The notes: generated from the letters alone by a model not told the origin. A stretch of 64,000 bases of DNA from Todiramphus chloris collaris (GCA_025345505.1 JANVCC010000130.1:3756453-3820452), one strand, 5' to 3'; shown: positions 1-14,300, counted from the stretch's first letter. Made by a program: numbers and translations.

Positions 1-3000
1 ACATAAATCTTCCTTTCCTTCAGTGCACACATAGTCACATATTTCTCTTCTTGCGGTATTGATCTTATAAGCTTAAATGGGAAATTGTTTATTTTCTGTT
101 CATGGAAAGGCAGGAGCTGAGTTCTCTTCATGTGATGATAACAAATGGAATGCTGTCACAGAATTTCATCTATGCCTTGGAGTTTGTTTCCTCATGCAAT
201 TAATGGTCTGAGCCTAAATGACAGAGTAAGAGCTTTAAATTCAGTCAGAAGGTCACATCTTATTCTAGAAGGAAGGACACTGGCATTTCACATGTTGTAC
301 AGAGGGTGTTGTGTTCTTTTGTTTTGAGTATCTATGCAACCTTGAAAATGATCCCTACATTTCTTATGCCAATTTACAAAGCACTGTTGACAATACATTT
401 TACAGCATCGAACACAGAATTAACATCACACAAATCACTAACAATACAATTTCATTTCTGAAAACCCATAGGGCATGATAGGAAACAAGTATAGGTACAA
501 GATAAAAGTATCACTAAGGAAGTGGGGAGTTAGGAAATGGCCCAGAAGGATGCTTAAGTCACTTTAATAGAAGGAGGCTGCAACTGAATTCGATAAAATA
601 ATAGTTAATTGTGGTGCATTTGTAAAAAATGTGCATACAGATGATTTCACAAGAGTTACTTGAAGCCATCTACATTATCTTTCCTTTGTGAAGAGAAATC
701 CCAGGCAGGTCTGTCTGTTTGGGACTACACAGTTGGATTTTATGAGTGAGTATAATATTCGTGCAACTTCAGAAAAGAATCCTAGAGGAAGATCGATTGT
801 GCCTTTTGAAAGGACAGCGATGGAAGCTACAGTGAGATACTGAAGGGAGACTTTCACAAATCTACCAGGTTATAGAATCTGTCCTCAGTGCTAACAAAGG
901 ATTTACCTTTTCTAGAGATTAGAACAGATTAACAGTCCCATTTACTGGATGCTTTTGGAAGCACAAACTGATGCCCTGATAATTTTTCTTTGAGTGATTT
1001 AAGAAAGTATTGCTGTCATCTCTCCATTACTTTTCCATGATCTGCATTAACAGATTTTATGGGGACTCATTGTCCCTCTCACTCTCCATACAGACATTAT
1101 AGAGGTCCAGTGAAGAGGGCTGCAGCTAATCCAGATGGCTGTGCACTGAGATAAACTACATAGGCAGTAACTTCTGCTATGGGGTGATAATTTCTCAAAT
1201 TAGTGTGCTTGCTTCTACAACATTTACGTGACTGAGGTCTGAATTAATTCTCACAGTGTTAAATCCAATGGAAGCCAAGATTTTATCACTAGATTTAACT
1301 GGGTCTCACTGATCTTCCCAGTAAATGGTTAAAATTGCCATCTACATCACCATTTTTTTTTGATCTGCAAATGCATATTAATTTGTTTCTGTTTTTCAGT
1401 ACTTGAAAGGCAATCTATTTTTAATTTACTAGAGTATTAAATGTGTTTCTATTGTAATTTATATTTATTATGGTGCTTAATGGATCCACAGCATGACTAA
1501 CCAAAAGGTGACATCAGATTCCACTGCACAGAGCTATGAGCTGATAAAGGGTTTGTCTTGTGATCATCTGATGGCTGAGGAATTTATGGTTTTTTCTCCC
1601 CAAGGAAGACAGAGACTGAAGCCCTTTGTTTTGTAATATCTTTTTTATGCAAAAGAGGCTTATTATTTGAATAGGTTGTGGATAATTATCTTATTTATCT
1701 CATACATTTGTTCCCTTTTTTAAGAGCAAGTACAGTGTGTCATCTAACATCTGTTGTTATGAGGGAGTGAGTTAGCCAAGTCCATTTTACAGCTTTCAAT
1801 TTTTATACTGTTTTCCATCTTGTCCCTAGACAGACAGATAGGTGAAGAGGAAAATAAGTAAAGGGAAATTTACTCATATTTGACTTCCTGTTTTTAGCCT
1901 TTTGATTACAGAATTCATTGAGATGCAAGATAGATTCAGAACTCGTAACAGCGTTTTACTGCTTCATAAAAGAAATGTTGCTTACACTTCATGAATTAGT
2001 AGAGATTAAGGGGATTAACTGACACCCTAACTTCCTGCCCTCTGCATGCCTTCCTGCAGTGGTTGCACAGCTGGTTTACTACATTTTGATGTCCTCAGAA
2101 TTCCTAATACTTTCAAGCCTTTCTCTCGTATTATTGTGGAAGCGTGGTTAATCTTTTCTAGACATTTTCAGTATTTGAGCATCATTCTTCCCTTTAATAT
2201 TTTTGAAGCAAAGCTTGCACCCTAAGCCTTGCTATAAAAAATCTCTTAAAAAAAATAGCAGTTAAATTAGGCTCAGATTAACAAAGGGACACTGTTGTTT
2301 AAATTTAAAACTAGGTGGAGTTTATACATAAAACTAACAAAGCAGTTCACAAAAGTTTTTCCAAACTGCTGACAAGTACCTCGCTTTTAACCACAACACA
2401 CAGGCATTTTAAGTTATGCTGCTGTGCTTGCCTACAGATGCTGTCATTTTGGCCAAGCCAGACAACTGCCAGCTATTTTCAGCCTAAATCCATTTTGCAT
2501 CTTGTCTCTCCTGAACCTGACCTTTCCAAAAGTCCAAAGAAGTTGACCTCATTACCAGGGAAGAGTACAAAGGAGAGTTTGTGGGGTGCTTGTGCTCCTT
2601 TTACATACTGATGTAGGGAAAAGAGCACACAGCCAGCAAAGGGAGGACCTGCTTGCAGGTTCTTCTTTAGCCTGGGAAGGTTTCAGCGAAATTCTCTCAT
2701 TGCTTAAAAAAGTAACTGTAGCATCTGGCTGCAGGCAGCTTCTTGGTGAGGCAATGCTGCTGTGCACCAGGAACGTAAAATTAATGAAGCTAGAAAGGGA
2801 GGGAGAATAAGCAGGAATGATCATAACCCTGTCATTCACTGAAGAGGATGCTTTTCTGTGAAGGAAACTTCTAGATTTTCTTCCAGAAACTGCTTTTACT
2901 TTTTGCATTTTCCTCCTCTGGTTATTTCCAAAGAGAGAAAGGTTGTCACCAATGCTATTTCTCTTAGCCTCTACTAAGTAGATTTGGGAACATTTTGGAG

Positions 3001-4809
3001 AGCTTTTTGGACTCCTATGCAGATGTGCATTTCCTTCTTTCTGGTGTTTGGCTTTTCAATACATTTATTTCTGTGGCTAAGTGGGAACTCTGAACTCTTT
3101 TTTGCCTCTCAATTGGTACAGCCACTTGTAACTGTTGAGTGTCAGTAAACACACTTCCAGAGTTTCTTTGATGATGTTTGCTGCTGAGGCTAAAGAGAAC
3201 AGGCTCTGTTGAATATGTGTTGTACATCCTCTCTGTTTTGTAAGCATAATGCATATCTCCTTAAAACTGCATGCTAGATTTTTTAATAGTTCATAGCCTT
3301 CTCTTCTGATCTTTTCTCTGCTTATAGCAGATAACAGCAGTCAACAAAAAATGTTGACTCCTAGGCTAACAGAGCTCATCTCAACACATCTTTGTGAGAA
3401 GTCTGAACTCTGCCTTTTCACAGATGCTGATGGCATGTGAGGCAGGCTGCAGTCTGGCCAGGTGAAAAGCCCTTCAGCTTCCAGGAAGAGAACCAAAGAG
3501 ACTTTTCTAAATATTAGGGCTGGTAGACTTTTGCACTTCTTTTGCTTTTTACCCATATAATGTTGACGTTACCCAGAGAGCAAACTCCCAGTAATGAAGT
3601 CTGAGTCTCTCCCCATCTGTCTCACTAAATGCCACTTGGAACAAGCGCCTTTTCATTTGACAATAAAATCAATGAATGAAATATTAGAGGCTTGAACGAT
3701 ATGATGTGCAGAATACATTATGGGAGTTGCTGTGTTCAGTGGACAGCAAGTCTTGCCCTTTCTTCCTTTTATCATAAGCATATCTACTTAATGAAACTGG
3801 CACCTTCTGCTAGTCTCTCACCCCTTGGCTTTTAGATTTTAACTCTTTTGTAAGACTTTAAATTCTCTGTGGCTCAGGGCTGTGTAATAAAATTCTGAAC
3901 TTTTTTTTCTACTATTGGGCTCACATTTTTCATCAGTTTATCTCAATTAAAGCCAGACCTGCACTAACTAATTAAAAAAACAGAGGGAGAATGAGATTAA
4001 GCTGTTTTTCATAATACTCACATTTATCCCTTAACTGAGACAGACTTCTTCCTCTTTGCTCTGAGGTTCTTCAGAGTGACAGGAATCACTCAATGCTAAG
4101 CCAATAAACAGGAAAAAAGGGAAATGTCACAGCTGAGGTGGGCTTCGGTTAAACATCCTAAAACCTCTGGAACTACCACAAAGCTTGATCTGCAAAAGAC
4201 TGAAGAATGGGGTTTTTTGTTGCTTTTTCCACTGAATTCTGTGTCAGGAATATTAACCAATTCATTGTCGCACTAGTAAAAGGTGTCATACATGTAATAA
4301 ACAAATGTAAACTAAGAAAGTAAACAGTAATTAATGCTTACTAGCAATCCATGAGACATGCCATATTATTCAGCCTTGGAGCTCAAGGTACAGTGTGAGT
4401 GGCAGCTTCATGATTTTATCTTTGTGCCAGTCTTGACTCTGTAGTATTGGACAGGGTTATTACACGCTGGGAAAACTGAGTCAATGCTATATATGATTTC
4501 AGGTTGAGTTTATGAGTAGACACATTTTCAGCAAGACAACATATCAACCACTTTGCTCTGTAAATCCAGATGTCTTCAGGGCACAGGGTAAGTGACAGAG
4601 AAAGACCTGGAGAGAGAACGGTTGTATTAAAATTTAAGAGCAATTCTCTGCACATTTATTAGGTATTTGCAATGCTCCATCTATTGCTGACAAAATAACT
4701 TGCAACACTGTGTCAGAATAAAATCTTCTATTCTCTTCTCCAGGTTGTTCTTTTCTTCTTATATGCACATCCACTATGTAGCCAGACTGTAGCATCATGC
4801 CCTACTTAG

Positions 4810-4905
4810 AGAGGCTGAAGCTCAACAAAGAGGTGACCCATCTGTGATTGCACAGCCAGTCAATAATAGAATGAGGAACAGACCCCAAGACTCTTGAGCT
4901 CATCA
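4810..4905 (-). mobile_element. MIR/L2-like ancient retroelement relic
   Basis: AGAGGTGACCCATCTGTGAT, GCACAGCCAGTCAATAATAG and GAACAGACCCCAAGACTCTT follow the pattern of the reverse-complement MIR/L2 3' region (gaggtgac...cacacagc...gaac..aggactct). Heavily diverged. Confidence 0.55.
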
Positions 4906-6369
4906 CTAAAATATGAGGCTTCTGCTACATCCACTGTTTTGTTATATCATACAAAAACATCTCTTATTCTATAGGCTCAAGATACAAAACAGCAGATTAT
5001 TGTTTGGTATCAGAGCTCTATCATATTTCCTGATGTAGGGCTGGTTGTGCTTAGTCATTAGATGTGAACAAATGTTTGCTGTGTCAGCCTACCATCTGAT
5101 ACTGCTGATGCATAAATAATTCTTAGTTGTAGTGTTTGTGAGCTCTAACCTGTCTTGAAGCCCGTAATTAAAAGGACAAGGTGAGCTGTTTACATAAACC
5201 TGTTGTCAGTATAGTAAGTGCCATTAGTAGCATTGGCAAGAAGTGCTAGGCAGGTAGCAGCATCTTACTGCAGTCTGTGTCTGCTGAAGAGATGAATTTA
5301 CATCCTGAAAAATTTGCATAGGCTGGTAAAGCCACATAGCCAAAGGGAAATGCAGAGCTTGTTTATTTTTTAACAAAACCGAAACCAACAAAGGGGAAAA
5401 ATAATGTCAACATAGTTGGATTTCAACACCATATACAATAACTTGGCAACCTTTTTCTCATTAAGTGGGTGACTACAGCCCTTTTCTACTAAATATGGCA
5501 CTGTTTTTTTTCTGGTTGGGTTTGGTTTTATTTACTTGTCAGCAGAAAAACTAATCCTTTTCATTTTTTTCGTCTCGTGTTTTTTTCCTGCCACTGGTTC
5601 TACATTCTGGGACTTTTCTGATGCTCAGAGAACGTGCTTATGATACATACCCACTGATGACACACAATCCTGTTGTGTCCATCAATTTAGAAGGTTTGTT
5701 CCTTTTAAATAAAAAGGAAGGAGGTTTAATATCTTGCTGTTTATATATGATAACTGCCAAAAAGGGTATGAAGTAGGAAGCTGTGCACAGTTTCCATGAT
5801 CAGTCTCCGGAATATTAGAAAGCTCTTACCCTAATAAGCTCTGTCTCTAATTCATTGCTAATAACCAACCGTTTACTATTCCAACAACCTCGAACACAAA
5901 TTACTGAAACCTGATGAAGTGTAGTGAAGCAGTGATGCTATCCTCATTTTGCAGAATGAAAGTGAGGAATGAACAGCCATCTGCTAACCTCTGTTACCCT
6001 GGTGTGAATCTAAGTTTGTTCAGTTAGCAGAGGCAGCTTAAGCTTTACAGTGCTACAGCTGAAATGAGCAGCTGCCTGAAAGTCAAGAGCAAAGTGGAGA
6101 CATGTCCAGAATCCCAAGGGATGTAGCCAAAGTAAATCTATGGCAGAGCAGAATGTAGCATTCGGGGATGTGGCGAGAAAAACTCAGCCGTTAATGGACC
6201 CAGTAAGCTGACAGCTGCTCAAAAGACTGACTGAGTGGGAATTTCTGAATGACTACCAGCAGTGACAGTTCAGGCACTAGGCTGCTAAAAAGGACAGTGT
6301 CTCTCAGTATCTAAGAGCAGTGCTGTGTCGTTCACAAGTGCTGCCACCTGTTCATAGATCACCACTGAC

Positions 6370-6480
6370 CTCCCTGGTGACCTTGGAAATGTCACTCCAA
6401 CACCATGTGCCTCAGTTTCTCCTGTGTAAGGAAGTCTCTCCTTCATAAAGTGATACTGATGAAAGGTATTGCGTAAGAGA
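6370..6480 (+). mobile_element. MIR-like SINE relic
   Basis: GGTGACCTTGGAAATGTCAC followed by GTGCCTCAGTTTCTCC is the MIR core order (tgtgaccttgg...cctcagtttcc). A TAAAGTGATACTGATGAAAG tail resembles the MIR 3' part. Edges approximate. Confidence 0.6.
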
Positions 6481-8479
6481 TTATTGATTACACATTGCAG
6501 CCTCTGTTCAGCTCCCCAGTACTGAGGTGCATTGCATAAATGGGGTTTGTGCCAACAGAAATGTGCGTATCAGGACCTTATCCTCTTGATAAAATTGATA
6601 GAGTTATGACAGGCAGCATCATGATGCACGGGCAGTTGCCTTCATCCTCTTCACATGTTCCTCCAAGACACTTCTAGTGCATTATCTTTGTCAGCAAAGA
6701 AGAAGGCAGTTTTATTCAGTGATCAGGTATTCCTGTATCACACAAATTCAAGCCATAGTTTTAACAGCGTGTATATTCCTGAAACTCTGGGCACAGTCAT
6801 TTAAAAGTATCTTTTCTCTCAGACCAATGCCTGAATATTGAAAGTAGCAGATTTTAATTTACTTTGTTTACAAGGATGTTTTGCTGCCTTCAGAGAAAGA
6901 AGTTGCAGTTTTGTAAGAGTGTGGGTTTTTTGTATCAAATAAATTAAAAATCAAAAAGGAGACAATGGTGAGGAAAAAGCAGTGTCAGGGCACACAATCT
7001 TTAAGCTGACATTGATGTGAATAAAAAAAATGAGGTGTGTGGTCAGAGCAGTGAGTACATCTCACTGACCTCCTGCAGCCTGGTTGGGAGAGAAATAGGT
7101 ATCACCTGAGAAAAGGTTCATGTCAAGTCACCTATTGCTGCTAATTAGGTGTCAGTTCTACTGCTGGGACATTTTGTGCTATAAACAGTGACATAAAAAC
7201 GGAGGTGAGGAGGGTCAGGCTCAGCAGCATGTGAAGCTGGTATAAGCATCTCCTCTGGTCTAGCTTACAATTTCACAACCATTATAGTGGTCAAGCTCAT
7301 TAGTCCCCAGGCTTCATGCTAGAGCACTTTTCCTGGCAATGTGTTGGGCATATCCTTTCCTGCCTGGGAGAACATAAACCAAAACTTCTGTTCATGTCCA
7401 AAGCATAGCATCCTCAAATTCTTCTTAAGTTGCTGGCAACACAGGAGCCCTGTTCTCATGGGCACACAAAGCCTTGCCATTGTCACAGAAAACCTCAGAA
7501 AGTTTTGTTCCAAAGAGAAAGATTTTTTTTTTCTACACGTACTCTCTTGTGCTTAGTTGCTGAGAATCTATTTTCCTGAAATTCTGCAGATGAAAGTGCT
7601 GCAAATATTAATGATAGATTTGCTATCTTGGCTGTAGTTTGCTTGACTTCTCACTGTCCTCTTCATTTTTCTAACAAGCCCCTTGGAGGAGAGAAGAAGA
7701 TGTGTGAAAACCCGATATATTCTCTTCTTTTTATTGATTTAATTCTTTCATCTTTCCTTATGAAGATGAATCACAGATTTATCTCTTTACCTCAACCTTT
7801 CTCAATCCAATTATGTATACTCCATCCTCTTGATCACCTTTTGTGTATGATTGTGCCTTTTGAATGCTCCCTCCTGACACCTACAAAACACTTGTCACGT
7901 TTTTCTGTATAGACTCTTGCTGAGTTATTCTTCTTCTCTGGCCCAAGTTGATGTAACTTCTTTTGCCCTGACCACATCAACACCTCTGAGTACATGCAGA
8001 AGTCAGCTGATACTGTTGCTTTAGATCCTTGTTCCAGTATTGTCAGTGTCTTCTTTTATTCCTTTCACTAGCTCCTTTCTCCTTCACTGAGTCAATCTGT
8101 ACCATCTTGTATTTCTCTGCCCTTGATGTACTGTATCTACCTCTGCTTCACTTGTGTGAAGCAATTCAGTTATCCAATATGATGCTCCCGTGGAGTCGTC
8201 CTCTCGTCTCCTGAGGCAGTCCTGTAGTACCTTCAGTGATCTACTCTTTGGTCTTTTTCTCATCCTAGTTGCTTGTAAGTGACCATCCATGCACTTTCTT
8301 CTATGAGCAATGAGTACACTAAGGGCTAATGTCTGTTGGGAAACAACAACATACTTGATGCATATGAGATGTTAAACTAACAGGTTAAACTTGTGTGGGA
8401 GGCATTTTTCCCTGAAGCTTCACTTTGCCATATGTAAACGACTTCTTCATGGTAGAGACTGGTTTTTCCTATACCTGCC

Positions 8480-8560
8480 TATATATACACACACGTATCT
8501 GTGTATATTATGCATGTATGTGTATGTATATGCATATGTATGTGTGCATATATGTATAAT
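8480..8560. repeat. Alternating purine-pyrimidine (TG/TA/CA) microsatellite
   Basis: About 80 bp of imperfect ATATACACAC, GTGTATAT, GCATGTATGTG and TATGCATATG runs, ending near TGTATAATG. Strict alternation over long stretches makes it a Z-DNA candidate. It is translated as Tyr/Thr/His/Val-rich pseudo-ORFs on both strands, which are artefacts. Confidence 0.8.
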
Positions 8561-9774
8561 GCCTGTATCTGTTATGTGTATGCACATCTGTGAAATAAAT
8601 GCCCAGTAGAGTGTCAAACATAGCATATCCTGTAGTGTGCAGGCATATGAGAAAATGTCATCATATGTTTCTGGGGACAGGCAGATGTGCGTTCCAGTGC
8701 ACACACAAGGTTTCATGTGCATATTTTACTCTGGATTCACAGTAAAATTTCTCAAAACAAAATGATAGAGGAAAGTGCTGAGATTTTTTTGTACTTGAAA
8801 TATATTCTCAGAGGTAACTCGAGGCATTTGTTGCATGACAAGACAGTCTTTTTCAGGGATGAGAGAGGACATGGCAGTAGAAAAGGAGTGAGTGAGTTTG
8901 GGAGCAGGAAGAAGCATAAATTGATATAGACAGTGCAAGAATTGCACAGAGTGTCAGTTGCCTGAAAAGGTGGATGAGAGATATGGTAGGAGAAGTGAAA
9001 GAGTTTAGAAGCCATATATTTTGTCTGAAGCAATGGAAGATCAGGGTCAGGAATGCCGTAGAGAAAGGGCCGGTTGCTCAGGCAAAACTTAACATGAAGT
9101 GCAACTTTCAGCTGGTATCAATCAAAGTACACTGATTTCTTTGAAGGCATGAAGGTTTATACCAGCTAAGAATGTACCTCACACATACCAAAAAGGAAGG
9201 GTGTCACATGCAGGTATTTAAACAATAAAGATAAACAAATTATGAGAAGAGAGAAAGAACATTAATGAAAAATTTTAACTTTTAAGTCGTGCAGAAAATA
9301 ACCTACCTTCATTGAGCCATTATAGTATCATCTAGTCCTGAATATGTTCATCAGACTTGGTACTAGCCAATTTAGAAATGTTCTTACATTCAGATTATGT
9401 ACCTTTCCCCCTCTTCCCTCCCTTTTTATTCTCTGTCTCATTTGGGGAACAGAACTCTGCAGTTCTCCTCATTCCTACCAAGCTTCAATCTTAAATTCTT
9501 GTTGAGTCCTTCTCCTGTTCTTTCAGCTTACACTAAAGACATGCATTTCTCTGGAAATACTTGGCTCCAGCATTCATGTCTGTATTAAATTCCTAATGAT
9601 CTGAACCATGGCTGTTAAGCTAGTTAGAAGTATCGAGATAGAGCTCTGCTCTGTTCTTCTTTAATTACCTCCACAGTGTAGAAGTTGCTTTCTTCTTACA
9701 TTTTTAAAGGCTGGAAAATACTTTGCACTTGCTTTTTCCTTTAAAGGCCTGTACCAAATACAATTAAACTTTCC

Positions 9775-10504
9775 TGTCAAGGGTTAGGGCTGGATTAACC
9801 ACTAGACAAATGGCAGATGCTCTCTATTAACAGAAGAGAAAGGGGATGAGACAGAGAAACTTATGGATCAGAAAAGCAAACGAAAACCTTTAATGAAAAT
9901 AGTAATAATAAAATGAATTAGACACAAATATATATTTAAAAAAAAAGAATATCCAACCCAACCCCTGTGATCCCAGTTAATTCACTGTCACCACTGATGC
10001 TGCGGAGAGTGCCAGACTGGACTCAGCAGCAGATGGGAGCTGGATTCAGGAGCTGGATTCTGGAACACATGGAGCAAGATCATAGGTAGAACAGACAGAG
10101 TCCTCATCAGACGCTGGCCTTTGAAGAAGGGATGGTACATGGGTATATACCATATACCATATACAAGGTATATGGGATGGAATACCTCATGGGTCAGTTT
10201 AGGGTCACCTGTCCTGGCCACTCCTCCCTGCAGGTGCAGACTTTTGTGTTCTGCACCCCCTAAGGTGGCACACAAGATTGAGCAGTGATCTTGCTCTGCA
10301 CAGGAGCAAGTATAAGCCAGAACCTTTCTGAACGCCAATCCTTGGTACTAACTGTAAACATTGGGTGTTATCACTGCTAGAAGCAGACACTGTCTGCAAA
10401 AATCTGCTGTTAACTTCAGAAAGTGCAGTGACTTAAGAAGAGACTGAGCTGAAATGTAAAATCACTGAACAGAATTAAGTTATCTTCTAGCTCAAACCAG
10501 GACG
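9775..10504 (-). mobile_element. ERVL-type solo LTR, minus strand
   Basis: About 730 bp that, read on the minus strand, aligns over its whole length with the plus-strand element at 56.1 kb. Landmarks shared in the same order are a TCCTGGTTT-like left end, a TTGCAGACAGTGTCTGC block, CTGGCTTATACTTGCTCC, CAGGACAGGTGACCCTAAAC, an ATTTCATTTTATTGTTATT-like T-rich segment, and TAACCCTTGACA at the right end. The layout matches the common avian ERVL LTR as I remember it. The left end is CGTCC where TGTCC is expected, probably one substitution. I see no internal retroviral sequence beside it and no convincing target-site duplication. The TATA region is altered by short ATACCAT repeats. Old and probably inert. 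Confidence 0.75.
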
Positions 10505-11244
10505 CTTGTGAATGTAACAACCAGGAGGGCAATGCTGATATGGATCTCTCCTGTGCTACCAGCTCAACCCCACCCCTTCCCACCCCCTATCATACATTTT
10601 TATTTTCCATTTATGGAAACAGCCCGATGTCCCAAGGACCACAGAAAGTGCAATTCATCCAAACTGTTTGCTGTGGACCCATTGCTCTAACTGTGGTTGC
10701 AGTAGGGTCACATGAGAGCCAATGTAGTCTCTAAGACAAAGATAAAAAGCTTCCACTAAAGAAGATATTGAAAGTAGTTGTAATAACTATATTTTTTTTA
10801 CTACTGTTGTGATTGTAATAGCAAAATACCTTAAGGTAAGAGCTGAGGCTAGGTAATTCTCTAAAACTGGGGAAAAATCAGGGCAGAATAGGAAAATACT
10901 GTTCTCAGCAAGAAAAATTTTACTGGGCACCAAATTAAACTAGTGGGTATCAGACTCAACACAAATAAAAGCTGGTATTTCTTCAGATGTGCCATGTGCC
11001 ACAAGCCACTGGAAGCCAGAGGACCATTATGAAGAAGTACCATAATGCAGCTGCACTGTTGTGCTCCACACTGCGCAGCTGCTACTCCCTGCTGCTGAAG
11101 ACACAAAGCTGTGCTGGATGGAGCTCCAGCCTGGCCACGTGCAGCAGCTGGTAGGCTTTCAGCAGAAACTAGCACACGTTTTTTTATCTCAGAGGACTTA
11201 TATTTGCAATATGTGAGACATGCAGAGTGGGAGAAGGGTAGAAG

Positions 11245-11345
11245 TTCTTGTTATCCCCATTTATATTAAGAGAGAATCAAGCAAGAGACTGTTGTGTGAC
11301 CTGTTCAGTTTCACCCAAGAAATCAGTATCAGAGCTGAGTATCAG
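11245..11345 (-). mobile_element. MIR/L2-like ancient retroelement relic
   Basis: TTGTTATCCCCATTTATATT, then a GTGTGACCTGTTCAGTTTCA stretch and TATCAGAGCTGAGTATCAG follow the order of the reverse-complement MIR/L2 tail (ttatccccattt...gtcac...cagagctgag). Diverged. Confidence 0.5.
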
Positions 11346-14300
11346 GTGAGATGAGGTCCGGAGCTGCCTTCAATGCCTGGACTAGGGGATCGTGCTTTCC
11401 TCTCTGTTCGCCACCAGAAATCTATGAAGTGAAAAGAGAATCGAAGGCGTTGAGTTGTCAGGCTCAGAAGTATCTGTTTTTCCATGGAAACCTCCTCACA
11501 GCGACAGCTAAGCTTTTGCAAGGAGAGAAGGAGCACTTCTCGTCGTGCGGGAGCTGTCAGGGAGCTGTACTGTGCAAAATGCTGTAGCTGTGCAGCTGCC
11601 TTCTGGAGAAGTCTCACCCCGCAGCCAGGCATCATACAGCCCCATTCCCAACAATCCAGCTGTAATTCTGCCTACTCAATAATTTTTCACTGTGGTCATG
11701 CCAGAATCATAGCCTTGTTTTCTGTTGTCTGGCTGTTAGTGGTGATGTATGAATAAGGAAGAAAGACAGCTTCATTTTCATAGTTAACTTATGCCTGGAG
11801 TAACAGAGAGTGAGAGGAGTGCACTTAATCATAACTGCAGGGCCAGAGCAGAAAACAATGACAGAGCTTTTGCTGTTAGTGATGGTATTTTATTATAATA
11901 ACTCTTAGGAAGAAGAGACAGGCAGCTCAGAATGCTTAATGATTCAAATTCATTATGGTAGCCACCATGTTCTCATCTACTGGAAGAGTAGCTGTCATAA
12001 CTCTTTTATGTCTGCCGTTTACAAAAGGCCATGGGGGGAAGGAACTCTGGTCCTTCTGAGGTGAAATGAAGCTGGTGAAAGTTTCTGCAGAACTGCAGAC
12101 AGCCTGCGGGGAAGGCGTGGAGAGTGGCCAAGGGACAGCTTGGGGTTGATGGATGGTCAGAGAACTGTGGGCAAGGGGAGCATTCACTGTGCCTTCTTGA
12201 CACCATGCGTTGCTTTGGTCAGTGCTCCATTTCTATAACTTCAGAATGATTTGAAAAAGTAAATAGCTAAGTGAAATAATTGTCAATTTATACGCTGGAC
12301 AGATATTCTCACAGTCATTCATTAATATAAAAGAATTTGGATGAAAGCTCTGAGTGAAGCATTTTTAGTTGTTCAAAATTGGAAGGGCAGAACTTATGTT
12401 TTGAAGATTTAGATACATAGAATAATGTGGTATGTATGGTATGTATTATGCATCTGTATTATGTGTCACATTGTTCGATATTATTTAAAATAAGGAGGGT
12501 CATACATTTAGATGTGGTTATTTTGATACCTTCAGATGAAAATATTTGGGGATTTTTTTTTTCTCCAGAGAATATTTCTGAATTTCTTTTTTCTAGTCAA
12601 ATCAAAACCATTTTTTGGAACCATTAATATTTGATATGCAGCCTGAACACTTCCACCCAGTGTCAAAATCATGGAGACAATGTAAAGGGAAATAAAAATA
12701 TACTCATCTTTGGCAAGAGGCAACAACACTATTCCAGCCTAGAGAAAACAGAAATCTAACTGGTGAAGATGCAAAACTTACCTTCATATCTTTCTCCAAG
12801 GTGGCCTGGGAGACAAGCTGTCTCATCTGCCTCATAGGTTTTTAGACACCACCAAGAATTGCCACATCATGACAAGTTGCTTAATGCTCTACCATAGGAC
12901 AGTGCGTGAACATGTGCTTATTCCCATGCCATTGCAAAAGCAAACTATAGTGTGTTAGCTAACGAATTTTACTTTGTGACAGACTAAAAGTACGGGAGGT
13001 TATTCCAGCTTAGTTGTTGCACAGTAAGTCATATTATCTGATCCATGCATCCAAACCCTAAAGCTTACATAATGTTAAGCTCTACCCTCATCCATGGCCT
13101 GTATCAAACCTCAAGGAATACTGATGAAAGTAGGATTTGTTCTGGTGTCTTCAAAAATAAAGGGAAAAAGGAGAAGGAAATGATACAGCTACAATAAATA
13201 CATGCGAACATAATTTCCTGGGTCTTTTCAGTTTATCTAAGCATGAGAAATAATAACTGAGAAATACGTATATCAGGGGTACATTGTCAGGACTGAGATT
13301 TTGGACTGGTAGGTGGGAAAGAAAAACCATTAACAAGCAGCAAGGTTTGTTCATTTTTCATTATTCATCGGTTTGAAGGCTGAACTCTGTGGCTTGTTGG
13401 GAAATGCATGGGGATAAAATAATGAAAGCAGATTCATGCTCCATGGTAAAGAGGTTCAGTATCTGCTTCTTGCAAATGGAATTCTAACATTTCTTTTGAT
13501 GTTAGCAGTACTATCCTGAGAAGGATCTGTGGACTGCTGAGTTGTGAAATGCACTATTAGAATATGGGCAGGGTCACTCTCTTCCTACCAACTGTGCCAA
13601 TCATTGCAGCCCAGCTGCAGATGCATTTTTTACAGTTTGGGTTTTTTTCTCATCCTTTAGTAGCCATGGTAGTTTTTTACTTTGATATCTTCTACCTCAG
13701 CTGTAAGGGTGTGTTTGTAAAAAAAACAGGCAGTCTTCCAGCACAGAATCAACAAGTGCTGGTTTAAATTACGCCCTTTAGCCTTTTTTTGGCTGAGACT
13801 TGTTTCAGTCAGTTCAGGTCCCTTTCGCATTTCCTCACAATGCATGGCTTGTAGTACCTGTCTAGTGTGTTCCATGTGTCTCACAGGTTGAGAGATGCTA
13901 AAATCTATTTGCATGAACAAATCATCAGTTGCTTATGATGCATCTGCCTCCAACTTGTCATTTCCTTCGTTCTCCTGTGCATTGCAGTCTGTTAATATTA
14001 CCAGTTTTCAGTAGCAACAACGGGGTGATAAATGTGTGGTGGTCTTTTATATGATCCCTTCTGTTCTCCTTTAGATTTTCCACCTTCTTAAAAAATGAAT
14101 TACAGGGTATAATGTGAAAAAATAAATATGTATTATATATAATACATAATGGAAAAGGAGACACATCATTAGAAAATAAGGTCTGGTGAGGATTGGCATG
14201 TTGTGATTAGGATAGAATAGGATGATCCTGAACAGTGCTGTGGTGTGGACTTGATAATATCTCAAGGTTATTTCCAGATTGATTTTCACTGACTCCCTGC

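Noticed and set aside
8391..8722. Tyr/His/Val-rich ORFs on both strands
   Set aside because: Translation of a TG/TA/CA microsatellite.
9988..10399. 116-aa and 64-aa minus-strand ORFs
   Set aside because: They lie wholly inside the ERVL-type LTR, which is noncoding. The similar ORF at 56269-56625 is the same LTR segment on the other strand.
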